Positions 1 through 10,805 of a DNA stretch of 64,000 bases are shown here, piece by piece. A model generated the notes under the pieces. That model had not been told where the DNA came from and made no database searches. It saw only the letters and a program-made list of their open reading frames with translations. The stretch lies in assembly GCA_004431415.1 (NCBI GenBank), contig QPMI01000062.1, positions 124,001 to 188,000 of the forward strand, given 5' to 3'. Made by a program: the position numbers and the translations under genes. Source of the stretch: Cyanophora paradoxa. Taxonomy: Eukaryota; Glaucocystophyceae; Cyanophorales; Cyanophoraceae. The first letter of the stretch is position 1, and each line of letters opens with the position of its first letter.

Positions 1-1
1 C

Positions 2-1258
2 AGCTCCTCCTCCTCCTCGTCGTCCTCGTCGTCGGAGGAGGAGGAGAAGCGGCCGAAGGGGCGGCGGGAGGCGGGCGGCGAGGGGGCCGCCTACTCGAAG
101 CACGCGCCGCGGGACCTCTGGGGCCGGCCCCTCCCCGCGGGACCCGACGCCGCCTCGAGCGTCCCCTCGGACGACGACGAGAACCCCGTGCGGCGTCGCA
201 TCGCCGCCGGCCTCGCCCGCGCCGGCAAGAAGTCCCCCAAGAAGGCCGCCAAGCTCGGCCCCGCCGCCTGGGACCCCGAGCCCGAGCCCGGCCCCGCCTT
301 CTCCGTGCCCCCCGCCCCTCCCCCCCGCCCTCTTTCGCGCGCGCATGACCCGCCTCGCAGCGGGCGGAGGCGCTGGTGCGGGAGCGTGTGAAGGCGGGGC
401 CCGGGGCGCGCATGGCGAGCGGGGCGGAGGCGGAGCTGGCGTGGCGGAGCTACCTGAGCGAGCGGTACCCCGGGCAGCGGCTCGAGGGGGAGCCCGAGTT
501 CGAGTCCCTCGCCCTCGCCCGCCGCATGCGCGAGGTCCCCACCGCCGGCGCCCTCCGCCGCCCCGCCCCGCCGCCCCCGCCCGAGCCGCCCCGCCCCTAC
601 GAGCCGGGCGGCGCGACGCTCTGGGAGCGCGTGCGGCCGCGCCTCGCCGCCGAGGCCGACGCCGAGCTCGAGGCCGACGCCGCCGAGGGCGGCTTCGCCC
701 CGCCCGACCCCGCCCCCCGGCCCCGCGAGGACTTCTACGACGAGGGGCCCGAGGGGTACGGCGACGACCCCGGCGCCGCGTACCCCTACCCGGCACCCTA
801 CCCCAACCCCTACCCGGCCGCTCACGCCAACCCCTTCCTGGCCCCGACCTACGGCTACGCCCCGGCCCCGGGGGGGTACGCGGGCTACGAGGAGGGGTAC
901 GGGAACGGGGGCGGGGCGCTGGTGGTGGAGATGGAGCGGCCGGGGCGCGGGGAGCGGAGCGCGGGCGGCTGGAAGCAGTTCGAGCAGGCGCACCGGCACA
1001 CGCGCCACCACCACCACCACCACCACCACCACCACCACGCCGGTCACGCCGGCGCCTCCCTGCGCGCCAGGTGCCCCTCCCCGCCCCCGCCCGCTCCTCG
1101 TGGCGGGCCTGACGCCGGGCAGGCACGGGGAGAGCGCCGCGGGGGCAGGGATGACCGTGGAGGCGCGGCGCTCGCCGGCGGGACGCCAGCCGCTCGGCGA
1201 CACGTACGGCGGCGCGCAGTTCCGGCCCTGGGGCCGCACTGACCGCGTCTGGCTCTAG
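2..1258 (+). CDS. Hypothetical protein with polyhistidine tract, 5' partial
   Basis: I do not recognise this protein; its start lies left of the window. Three exons fit one frame: 2-304, 361-1070 and 1123-1258. The introns at 305-360 and 1071-1122 are GT-AG and the second carries a CCTGAC branch-like site. Splicing changes the tail from an arginine-rich read-through to one ending GRTDRVWL and a TAG at 1256-1258. The visible part starts with a long Ser run followed by acidic and basic residues, then a folded-looking stretch around YLSERYPGQ, a Tyr/Pro/Gly-rich middle (YPYPAPYPNPYP) and an uninterrupted run of 11 His near 1006-1038. It looks like a largely disordered, possibly metal-binding or condensate-type protein, but nothing assigns a function. 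It converges on the GT43 gene with a 91-nt gap. Confidence 0.6.
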
Positions 1259-1349
1259 CCCGTCGCCCCCCGCGCCTCGCTGTCCCTCGCTGATTCCTCT
1301 CTACAAGCGAACTTACAGCTTTGTCTTCGCGCGAGGGGCGGCGGGGCGG

Positions 1350-3149
1350 TCAGACGGGGCGGAGCGGGGCGCAGGTCGTGTCCGGGGCGGGGGGCGGGCA
1401 GGCGCCGCGGAAGACGCGCGAGTCGCGGGGCCCCGTGAGAGCCGCCAGCTGCAGCGGTCCCGGCGCCTGCGGCGCGGGGGCCCCCGACGAGGCGGGGGGC
1501 GCCACGAGATCCCCCTCCCAGTCCCGCGGCCTGGCCCGCCGTGAGCCGCGGGGGGCGGTGCGCGGAGGGGCACAAAGGGCGCGCCAGACGGGGACGGGCC
1601 AGCTGGAGAGCGTCTTCGTGTGCCTGCGCCCCCGCGCGCGTCGGCGGGGGGGGCGCGCGCGGGGGCAGAAGACTTGAGGCGCATACGCACCAGACGAGGA
1701 CCCTCCGCGTCGGGAGCTGCCGCACCTGCCCCGCGAGTCAGCTGAGCCAGTTTTCGCGGGATGCGGAGTTGGAGCGGGGGCGCGCCATGGATCCGGAGGC
1801 GTCGGGGGAGAGCTTGGCGAGGAAGCAGTCCTCCTGGCGCCAGTTCGGGCACTCCCACTCGAAGCGGACGCGCGGGCCGCCCCCGGGGCCCTGCGCCTCG
1901 AGGGCTCGCGAGGAGAAGGCGATGCCGGCCATGTCCACGCAGAAGCGGCGCCCGTCCTCGGGATTCCCCAGCCACGCCGCCAGCCGCCCCGCCCCATCAA
2001 ACACCGGGCCCTCGTACCTGGCCGTCGTGCACGCATCAGGCGCTGATTTCGCGCGGTTTTCGCGGAGTTTTGCGCGCGCGCCCGTGCGGCGAGAGGAGGC
2101 CGACGGGGAAGAGGGTGGCCCCCTGCGGGGCGGCGGGCACGTGCCGCCGCAGCAGATCGAAGAGCTCCGGTTCGTACGCGTTGTCGTCGTCTGCGGCGAG
2201 GCGCGAGTCGGACGCGTAAGCTTCGAGGCCGCAGACTCGCTTAAAGGACTCCGGGAGGCTGGGCTCGCGCGCGCCGGCGAAGTACACGACGCCCTCGACG
2301 GCCTCCCGGCGGCAGAACTCGCGGATCCAGTCCAGCGCCCAGTTACGCTGGTCCAGGCCCCTGTGCAAACGGTCCGGCACCAGCGGCCGCCGCGGCACCG
2401 CCTTGTACACCACCTGCGCACAGTCGTCCTCGGTCGCGATCTTTTTCGCGGGCTCGGGCCCTATGCCTGGCGCTCTAGCGCTGCAGCTGCAGGCGCCCAC
2501 GCCCGGCAGGGGGCCGCAGATACCCGAATGTTCCTGGTTTCTTTGGCGCTTCCGCCGAATGTTTCTGGGGCCGAGGGCCCGAGGGTCTCGTTCAGCCAGC
2601 GCATCGTGTGCGGGGACGTATCGTTGGCGTCTTCCACCACTATCCAGATCAGGTCTCGCGACAGCAGCAGCGCGTTCCGCGTCCGCACAAGGTCCGCACG
2701 CTGCGTGTCCCTGCGCATGCGAAAAATTAAACAGACGGCACGGCACGGCGGAATCAAAGCGTGTTTGAAACAGCTGCAGTCTGCGAAAAGGTTTTATGCA
2801 TAGTTGTTGTACAACGCAAAAATCTTCAGGCCGTGCGCAGCGCGCGGCGCGCCGCATGCGCGTACGCGTGCTAAATCTTGCAATTGATCTAGGTGCGCGA
2901 AAATCTTACTCACCGGTCGTACGTCGGCGTTATGACGAAGACCCACCGCTGCTGATCGGCCCTAGTCTCCAGCTGTAGACCGGGCCCGCCCCGCTGTTCC
3001 GCGGCCGCGGCTTGAACATGCTCGTCTGTTTTCGCGGCGGGTGATCTGAGCTTCAGGGCCGCGCTGATCACGCTGGTTCCGACGTACAACACGCTTAAGG
3101 CGCACAGGACGGCCACCACCGTGGTTAGCCGCGCGCGCTGCAGGTGCAT
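1350..3149 (-). CDS. GT43 family glycosyltransferase, type II Golgi membrane protein
   Basis: This is a family 43 (beta-1,3-glucuronyltransferase/IRX9-like) glycosyltransferase, expected to transfer a sugar from a UDP donor in the Golgi lumen. The chosen start at 3149 places one membrane span (TTVVAVLCALSVLYVGTSVI) close to the N-terminus. Family blocks follow in order: WVFVITPTYDR, LIWIVVEDANDTSP, GLDQRNWALDWIREF, GVVYFADDDNAYEPELF with the metal-binding DDD, FPVGLL, FCVDMAGIAFSS, WRQEDCFLAKL and the terminal VLVWHTKT. The blocks join only after splicing. The DDD motif is split by a GC-AG intron (2191-2274), and two more GC-AG introns lie before YEGPVFD and before VRQLPTRRVLVW. The tail after VLVWHTKT is about 75 residues of low complexity. 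An open frame continues upstream of 3149, so a longer N-terminus cannot be excluded. The exact sugar specificity cannot be read. Confidence 0.88.
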
Positions 3150-4490
3150 TTTCGTCTTTCTTTTCTTTTCGAATTCTCCTCTAGATCTAGCTCCCCGCGG
3201 CCGGCGGGCGCCCGGGCCGCGGCGCTCCCCGGCGGGCCCCGCTCTTGAGCTCGAGCTTTCTCCCTCGAGCCCCCTCTCGCCGAGTCGAGCTCTAGATCTA
3301 GATCTCTCGAGCTCAGCTAGCGCTCGCGAGTCGACATCGATATCGAGCTCTTCTTTCAATTTGAGCTCGAGCTGGCGATCGCGATCGAGTACTAATCATG
3401 ATCATGATCATGATCATAGAATTCGAATCTCCGATCCCTATAGCGCGCTAACTAGCCTATAGCTAGCCTTAGTAGGCCCTGAGGCCTGCAGCTGGCCATG
3501 GTCTGGGCCTCCGGATCCCCTCCCCCTCTCCCTCCCCCGGCCCTCCACCTTCGCCCCTTTAGTAGCGCTTGCCTAGGCCTGCAGCTGGGCCTCCCCCTCC
3601 CCCTCCCCCACCTCCCCCCCCCTTTCGCCCCTAGCCTCTTCTTTGCCCTCCTTCGAATTCGAAGCTCGGCGGCTTCGAATTCATGATCAAGGCTTCCGAT
3701 CCTGATCACTGCGTCATGATCATGATCATGATCACGCCGCGATATCTAGATCTAGAGCTCGAGTCAGCCGCGCTGATCATGCCGCGCGCGCGCAGTGAGC
3801 TAGCGCTGTTGGAGTCCCTATAGCCTGGCAGCTGCGGGCTTCTCAGAGTCTGCCACTGCGGCCAGGCTGAGGCCAGGCCCTGAGGAGCCTCGGAGCCTTG
3901 TCACATGTACAGTGTAGTCCCGGAGCCTTGTCACATGTACAGTGTACATGCATGGAGCTAGCTATAGGTCGAGTCCCCCGGCCCCCGGCCCCTAGGCCTC
4001 AGGGCCTGGGGCAAGCTTGACTCGCGATCGGCGAAAGGCACCGTGGCATTTGCAACTTTGGCAATTGGAAGCGGGTGGTAACATTCATTTCACAGAGATC
4101 CGACGTCGACAGACAGCGGATCGAAGACGTACACTAAGGCTAGCTATAGTTACATCACTGAGTCATGATCAAGAATCGATTAAGCTTTCACTGTACCTAC
4201 CTACTGGCGGGCGAATGCTTGCATTTACTTGCATTGGGGGCTGAAGAGCCCCGCAAAAGGGTCCTGCCTGCTTAACGTAATCGGAACGGGCACAATTCAA
4301 ACTACGGGCGCCGCTGAGCCGGGCGCCTGGGGCCTGTACACCTCTAGATCTACTTTGACTACTGCGGCAGAAACGAATGAAATGGAAACGTCTCCGGGGC
4401 CCCGAGGGGCGGGGGCCCCGGAGGAGGAGACTAGGAACTCTAGGGGCGGGGCCCGAAGGCGGGGCCCCGCCCCGGCTTGCTCTTGGGCCC
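3150..4490. other. Intergenic spacer tiled with short palindromes
   Basis: No gene was recognised. The spacer lies upstream of the GT43 gene and downstream of the kinase gene. From about 3180 to 4000 it is packed with 4-8 bp palindromes (TCTAGA, AGATCT, GAGCTC, GAATTC, TTCGAA, GCTAGC, CGATCG) and two runs of alternating TGATCA (near 3396-3418 and 3717-3735). A 26-bp unit containing TTGTCACATGTACAGTGTA is directly repeated at about 3891 and 3921. Two C-rich stretches with CCTCCCCC lie at about 3520-3630. Confidence 0.6.
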
Positions 4491-6882
4491 TCAGGCGCCG
4501 AAGGCGTCGGGGTTCTCGAAGACGGCGCGGAGCTGGCGGGCGGTGGGCCGGCGCTTGGGGTCGGCCTGCCAGCACTGGTGGATCACCGTGCGCCAGTCCT
4601 TGGGCATCGCGTCCAGCGCCACCCGCGGCAGCGCGTTCGCGTCCGCCTGCGCGGCCGCCGAGGGCGAGCCCGGCGCCGGGGAGAGCGGCCGCGGCGCCGC
4701 CAGCGAGTCGCTCGAGAGCAGCCGCGAGGTCCGCGGCGCCTGCGGGATCGAGAGAGGGTTAGAGGGGGCCGGGCGAGGGAGGGCGAGAACGTTGACGGGG
4801 GCGGGGCCCGTGCCTGGCGCATGGCGATCTCGTAGAGGACGAAGCCGAACTGGAAGACGTCGGCGGGGGCGCTCCAGGCGGCCCGCCCCTCCGCGACCTC
4901 CGGCGGCACCTGCCGCGCCTCGGAGTCGCGGAGGCGGGCGATGCGGGGGCAGAGCTCCGAGGTGGCGTCGAGGGCGCGGGAGAAGGCGGAGAGCTTGGGG
5001 ACGTAGGCGCCGGGCTCGCCGGCGAGGAGGACGGCCGAGGAGGAGAGGCGGGTGTGGAGGACGGGGCCGCCGGGAAGGCCGTGGGCGTGCTCGAGGGCGC
5101 GGGCGACGCCGAGGGCGAGGCGCCGCTTCTCCTCCCACGAGAGCCGCTCCTCGGGCCGCTCGTGGAGCAGCGAGGCGAGCGTCCCGTGCGCCGCGTAGTC
5201 CATCACGTAGCGGCAGTGCGGCACCGACGCCAGCAGCACCCGCACCACGTTCTCGTGTTGCATCCGCCTGCGCGCGCGGAGCGAGCGCGTCAGCGGGCGC
5301 TCGAAGGGCGGGGGGGGGGGCCGGCCGCACCGGAGGACGGCGACCTCGTTCTGGATGAGGATCGAGTCGAAGCGCGTCTCCTTCATCGCGACGTGCGCCG
5401 TGGAGGGCGCCCCGTCCGGCCCCGCGATCGGCAGGTCCAGCTTGAACACGTACGAGTTGGGCGTCCGCTTCAGCAGCTTCGCCGCCGTGTAGTTCAGGCT
5501 CGAGATCGGGCTCTGCCCCGCGCGTCAGAGGCGCCAGGGGGCGGGGCAGGGCGGGGCGGGGCGGGGCGGGCGGACCGAGGAGGGCGTGAACTGGATCTGG
5601 CCGAGGACGGAGAGGAGGTCCCGCGCCGAGGGCCGGCGGGCCGGGTCCGGGTCCGTGCAGACCATGATGAGCTGCGCCCAGTCGTCGGGGGTGGAGTGGT
5701 GGATGCGCGGCCGCCCGTCCACGGTCGTCACGAGCTCGATGATGCGGTCGTCCTGGAACTCGAGCCAGGGGCTCTGGTGGTGCGCCAGCTCCCAGATGAT
5801 GATCCCCAGCGAGTAGATGTCCGCCGCCGTCGTGAAGGGCTGCTTCCGCATGATCTCCGGCGCCATGTAGCTGTACGTGCCGACGGGTGTCCCCTCGCGC
5901 GCCTTGATCGCCTCCCGGTCGCTCAGGTCGAGCGCCATGCTGAAGTCGATCAGCTGGTAGCGGCCCTCCTCCGTCAGCTGCCCCCCGCCCCGCGTCAGGT
6001 CGGACCCAGATCAAATCCGACTTCGGGGCGCACGAGGGCGTTCTCGCTCTTGACGTCGGAGTGGACGATGCCGCGCTCGTGGACGTAGGCGAGGCCGGCC
6101 GCCAGGTCCTTCGCGATCGCCCGCTTCTCCTCCCAGCTCAGCTTCCGCTTCTCCGTGTAGAGCACGTCGAAGAGGTCCTTCACGCCGTACTCCAGCAGGA
6201 TCGTCTGCTCCTCCATGCACGCCCCCAGGCACCGCCGGATGTTCGGGTGGTCCATCCGCCTGCGCGTCGAAGGGACGGGCCGGGTCAGCCGGCGGCGATG
6301 CGGCGCGGCGCGGCGCGGGGCGCGCGGCCGCACCGGAGGATGGCGAACTCGTTGCGCCAGCCGCAGCCGGGCGCGTCCTCCGTCACGGCCTTCTTGATGA
6401 TGCAGCGGCGGGCCGCCTTCTCCCCTGCGACGCGAAACGTCGCCGTGAGGACTCGGGCGGGGCGGGGCGGGGCTGGGCGGGGCGGGCGGGCGGACCGCTG
6501 GTGCTCTTGAGGGAGCCGAGGTAGATCTCGGCCTCGGCGCCGCGGCCGAGGAGCTTGTCGCGGATGATCTGGCTCCGGGGCACGAGCAGCACGTCGCGCG
6601 CCGTCGCCCGCACCGCGATCGGCCGCCTCAGCTCCACCGGCGCCTCGTCCACCTCCTGCTTCCGGTTCCGCGCCGTCGTCCCATCTGCAGCCCCGGCCCG
6701 CGTCGGCCGGCTGCGGCGGCACGCGGCGGGGCGGGGCGGGGCGGGGCGGGGCGGGGCGCACCCTTGACGGTCGTGAAGGCGGTGCGCAGGTTCCAGCGCG
6801 GGCGGTAGTCCTGGACTTTATTCTCGAAGTAGGAGATGATCGCGTGCACCGGCGAGGGCGGGTGGGGGAGCGCGGCGGCCAT
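4491..6882 (-). CDS. Tandem protein kinase and pseudokinase (TKL-like)
   Basis: One gene encodes two kinase folds in a row. It starts MAAALPHPPSP at 6882 and stops at 4491. Kinase 1 has a glycine loop (LLGRGAEAEIYLG), a VAIK-type lysine in RRCIIKKAV, HPNIRRCLGAC, the catalytic loop HSDVKSEN instead of HRDLKxxN, DFS instead of DFG in YQLIDFSMAL, then GTYSYMAPEI, DIYSLGIIIWEL and a terminal RRPSARDLL. The lysine and both aspartates are kept, so it is probably active. Kinase 2 keeps a lysine (HVAMKETRFDS) and ENVVRVLLA, but its catalytic loop reads VLHTRLSSSAVLL and the DFG site reads PKLSAF. Both aspartates are lost, so it is probably a pseudokinase. It ends with RRPTARQLRAVF. Short introns separate the blocks. 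The order active-then-pseudo is the reverse of animal JAKs; substrate and pathway are unknown. It is divergent from the aminopeptidase gene. Confidence 0.88.
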
Positions 6883-7287
6883 CGTGCTCGCTGGCGCGGG
6901 ATCTCGCTTGCTTCTGTTTAAGCGGGCTGCGCGGAGGCAAGCCGGGAGCTGCTGCTCCTAGGGGGGGGGCGTTGAAGCTACGTCGCAGCAAGCTGGTGTG
7001 AGAATGAGGTCGGGCCCAGCGCGCGCTGCTGGACCCTGCCACGTTTGCGCCGAGTCGGGAAGCGACGGGCGCGCGAGTGCGCGTTTTGACGCGCTGACTG
7101 GCAAGCGCGCGCCGCCATCGGTAGTGCCGCGCCGCGCCGATTAGATTCACTTGTCATCCGCGAAACGTTTCTCGTTGCGAATTGGCCCTGCACGCGAACG
7201 AAGCACTTCTCCCCCCCTCTCCCCCGAAGCAAGCCTCACGCGAGTCAGATGCGCTCGCGAGTCATTCTTGTCTTTGTCGACGCGCAG
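6883..7287. promoter_or_regulatory. Divergent intergenic region and unresolved 5' end of the aminopeptidase
   Basis: This 405-nt region separates the kinase start from the first certain aminopeptidase exon. An ATG at 7004 opens a frame that is in phase with the aminopeptidase exon but meets one TAG at 7142-7144. Around that stop the frame reads PPSVVPRRAD, then IHLSSAKRFS. This resembles the usual M1 N-terminal block (LPxxVVPxxYDLHL). An intron from about 7172 to 7287 would join it in phase to FAFKGEVEI. No TATA-like element is obvious. Confidence 0.4.
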
Positions 7288-10200
7288 GTTCGCGTTCAAG
7301 GGCGAGGTTGAGATCACAGTCGACATCGCGGAGGCGACGGACACGATCCAGATGCACGCCGCGGAGCTGAAGGTCCACTCCGCGCACCTCATCGTGCGCC
7401 CCGCCGTCGCGCCCGCCGCCGCCGTTCGGAGCCGCGGCGCCCCCGCGCTGCGCGCCGGCGCTGAGGGCGGGCGGGGCAGACGAAGGACGGGGAGTGCATC
7501 AAGCCGGTGGTGGTGCGGGACATCGTGGCGAAGGACATCCTGAGCCTGGAGTTCACGGAGCAGGTCAAGGCCGGCAGGTACACGGTCGCCATCGCCTACG
7601 ACGGCTCCCTCAACGACCGCATGCACGGTCCGCCCTCGCGCCGCGCGCCCCACCCTCGCCTCCGTCTGAGAGCGCCGGCGCAGGCTTCTACCGCTCGAAG
7701 TACACGACGGCCTCCGGGGAGACGCGCTACGCCGGCTGCACGCAGTTCGAGGCGACCGACGCCCGCCGCGCCTTCCCCTGCTGGGACGAGCGTGCGCCGG
7801 CCCCGCGGCGGCGCGGCGCGGCGAGCGCTGACGGGCGGGGCGGGCGCAGCGCTGCTGAAGGCGACGTTCGACGTGACGATCCGGGCGCCGGCGAACCGCG
7901 TCGTCCTCTCCAACATGCCCGAGGCCTCCTCCCAGACGGCCCGCCCCGCCCCGCCCCGCCCCGCCCCGCCCCGGAGGCCCCCGACGCCCCCGGGGCCGGC
8001 CCGAGCGGCGGCGCGGCGTGCGGCTGACGGGCGGGGCGGGGCAGAACGCGGACGGGAGCCGGACGGTGGCGTTCCAGCGGACGCCGGTGATGTCGACGTA
8101 CCTGCTCGCGTGGGTCATCGGCGAGTTCGACTTCGTCGCGGGGACCACCAAGGAGGGCGTGTACATCCGCGTCTACACACCGGTAGCCCCTCCCCGCCCC
8201 GCGGGGGCGCCCCGTCTGAGGTGGCGGCAGGTGGGGAAGAAGGAGCAGGGGACGTTCGCGCTGGAGGTTGCCCTCAAGTCCCTCTCCTACTTCACCGAGT
8301 ACTTCGGCATCCCGTACCCCCTCGCCAAGCTCGACTGCGTCGCCATCCCCGACTTCGCGGCCGGCGCGATGGAGAACTGGGGCCTCGTCACCTACCGCGA
8401 GATCGCCCTCCTCATCGACGCCGCCAACTCCTCCGCCGCCCTCAAGATGCGCGTCGCCGAGGTGCCCGCGCCCCCCGCGATCGCTCGCTGGGCTCGGCGG
8501 GGCGGCGGGGGTGGCGAGCGGGCCGGGCCGGGGGCGTGCGGGCAGGTGGTGGCGCACGAGCTGGCGCACCAGTGGTTCGGGAACCTGGTGACGATGGAGT
8601 GGTGGACGCACCTCTGGCTGAACGAGGGCTTCGCCACCTGGGCCGCCAACCTCGCCGTCGACCACATCTACCCCGACTGGAACATGTGGCTCACCTTCCT
8701 CACCGGCAACGGCTCCCGCGCCCTCAGCCTCGACGCCCTCAAGAGCTCCCACCCCATCGAGGTCGAGGTCAAGTCCTCCGGCGAGATCAACGAGATCTTC
8801 GACGCCATCTCCGTGCGCCCCTCGCCCCTTTGCCACCCCCTCCTACCTTGCCCATGCCGACGCCTCCCGCCCTTGCTCCGACAGTACTCCAAGGGCGCCT
8901 GCGTCATCCGGTGCGGCCGGGGGCCCCGCCGACCCCTCCACCGGCCCCACCCCCAACGCTGACCCCGCCCCGCCCCGCAGCATGCTGGCCTCCTTCATGG
9001 GCTACGACAAGTTCCGCGACGTGCGCCCGCCCCGCCCCGCCCCGCCACCCGACGCCTGGGCCCCGGCCGACGCGGGGCGCGGGGGCGGGGGCGCAGGGCC
9101 TGCGCTCGTACCTGAAGGCCTTCGCGTACAAGAACGCCGTGACGGAGGACCTGTGGGCGGCGCTCGCGACCGCCTCGGGCCTCCCCATCCGCGACATCAT
9201 GGACTCGTGGACGAAGCAGACGGGCTACCCGATCCTGACCGTGGAGGAGACGAGCAGCGGGCTGCTGGACGCCATCACGGGCAAGCGGACCTTCGCGGTC
9301 GAGCAGAAGCGCTTCATCTCCACGGGGGAGCTCTCCGAGGAGGACGCGAAGCGGCTCTGGTGGGTCCCCATCGGGGTGACCACGGAGGAGGCGGCGAAGA
9401 AGGGCGAGGAGGTGCGCTACCAGGTCGTCCACGACCGCACGGGCGCCATCACCGCCTCCGTCTCCAAGGAGGGCTGGGTCAAGCTCAACGCGGGGCAGTC
9501 CGGCCTCTACCGCGTCAAGTACAGCGACGGCCTGCTGAAGGCCCTCGTGGCCCCCATCCGCTCCCTCGCCCTCCCCGCCGGCGACCGCCTCGGCCTCGTC
9601 ATGGACGTCGCCGCCGCCGCCAAGGCCCGCCAGGTCCCACGCCCCTCCTCCTCGAGGTGCTGCAGGGCTACACCGAGGAGAACGAGTACGCGGTGTGGAG
9701 TGAGCTGAGCGGGACGCTGGACGAGCTCTCGCTGCTGCTGGGGGAGGAGCCCTTCTACGACAAGTTCGAGGCCTTCGGGCGGGCCCTCTTCCGCCCCGCC
9801 TACCAGCGCCTCGGCTGGGAGCAGCGGCCCTCCGACTCCCACCTCACCGTCCTCCTCCGCTCCATCGGCGCGCCCCGCGCCCCGCCCCCCGGCCCTCGCC
9901 CCCCCCCCTCCTAACGCCCCGGGCAGTGCTGTCGAACATGGGCCACTTCGGGGACGAGGAGGTGATCGCCGAGGCGCGCAAGCGCTTCGCCGCCTTCCTC
10001 ACGGACCGCTCCTCCCTGCCCCCCGACTTCCGCTCCATCGTCCGCCCCCCGCCCCGCCCCGCTTTGCTTCGCTTCGCCCCGCCCCGCCTCGCGGGTGACG
10101 CGGCGGGCAGGTGTACAGCGTGCTGGTGATGCACGGGACGGAGGCGGACTACGAGGGCGTGCTCCGCGTCATGCGCGAGAGCGAGCTGCACGAGGAGAAG

Positions 10201-10301
10201 ATCCGCTGCCTCCGCGCCCTCGGCGCCGCCGAGCGCCCCGAGCTCATCAAGCGCACCCTCGACCTCTCCCTCTCCGACGAAGTCCGCTCCCAGGTCCGCC
10301 G

Positions 10302-10332
<31 letters not shown>

Positions 10333-10805
10333 TGGGCGCCTGGCGAGGCGGGGCGGGGCAGGACACGGTGTACGTGCTGGGGTCGCTGGCGGGAACCGGC
10401 TGGCGCGGGAGCCGATGTGGGACTTCCTGAAGGGCCGCTGGGCGACCCTGCACGAGCGCTACGGCAAGGGCGGCTTCCTCCTCTCCTCCATCGTCTCCGC
10501 CTGCACCAAGAACCACATCTCCCTCGCCAAGGCGCCCCCGGGCCCCGCCCCGCCCCGCCGCCCCGCCCCGCTGATCGCGGGGCGCGCAGGCGGAGGAGAT
10601 CCGCAAGTTCTTCGCCGAGCACCCCGTCGACAACGCCAAGCGCACCATCGAGCAGGCGCGCACGCCCCCCGCCCCCCGCGATGCCCCGCCCCGCCCCGCC
10701 TGACGCGGCTGCCGCCAGTCCCTGGAGCGGATTGCGACGAACAGCGCGTGGCTCGAGTCGCAGCGCGAGGGCATCAAGGCCTGGCTCGAGGCCAACGCGA
10801 AGTGA
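7288..10805 (+). CDS. M1 family zinc aminopeptidase (puromycin-sensitive/PepN type)
   Basis: This enzyme removes N-terminal amino acids from peptides, probably in the cytosol. It carries the exopeptidase motif GAMENWGLV and the zinc motif HELAHQW with the distal glutamate in [20 protein letters not shown] and [12 protein letters not shown] also match the family. Exons read: 7288-7393, 7480-7627, 7684-7791, 7850-7938, 8045-8182, 8231-8461, 8546-8812, 8885-8910, 8981-9020, 9097 onward, and several short ones ending at TGA 10803-10805. The intron 7939-8044 and at least three later ones start with GC. The large C-terminal exon has a lost C at about 9634 (compare the second copy) and a lost G near 10390. 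Both shift the frame and look like consensus errors. The start codon is not resolved. The 3' part from 9081 is duplicated downstream. Confidence 0.93.
10302..10332. repeat. 31-bp poly-C tract in an aminopeptidase intron
   Basis: The intron after the exon ending EVRSQ contains 31 consecutive C. The same intron in the second copy (about 19873-19901) is interrupted by several G, in the pattern CCCCGCCCCCCG. The difference is unusual for two otherwise almost identical copies. Confidence 0.9.

Noticed and set aside
1006-1038. CAC repeat considered as a non-coding microsatellite
   Set aside because: It lies within a frame supported on both sides by clean splicing and a sensible C-terminus, so I treat it as a coding His tract.
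91-1239. A 382-codon open frame on the minus strand with Val/Gly runs
   Set aside because: It is the complement of the GC-rich His-tract gene on the plus strand. It has no conserved motif, and its Val run is simply the complement of the CAC repeat.
3410-3445. TTCGAATC-like sequence checked as a tRNA B box
   Set aside because: No matching A box or acceptor-stem pairing at the right distance, and the area is a run of restriction-site-like palindromes.
3396-3735. TGATCA runs considered as a mobile-element terminus or CRISPR-like array
   Set aside because: There is no constant repeat with variable spacers, no transposase and no target-site duplication; they are short simple repeats.
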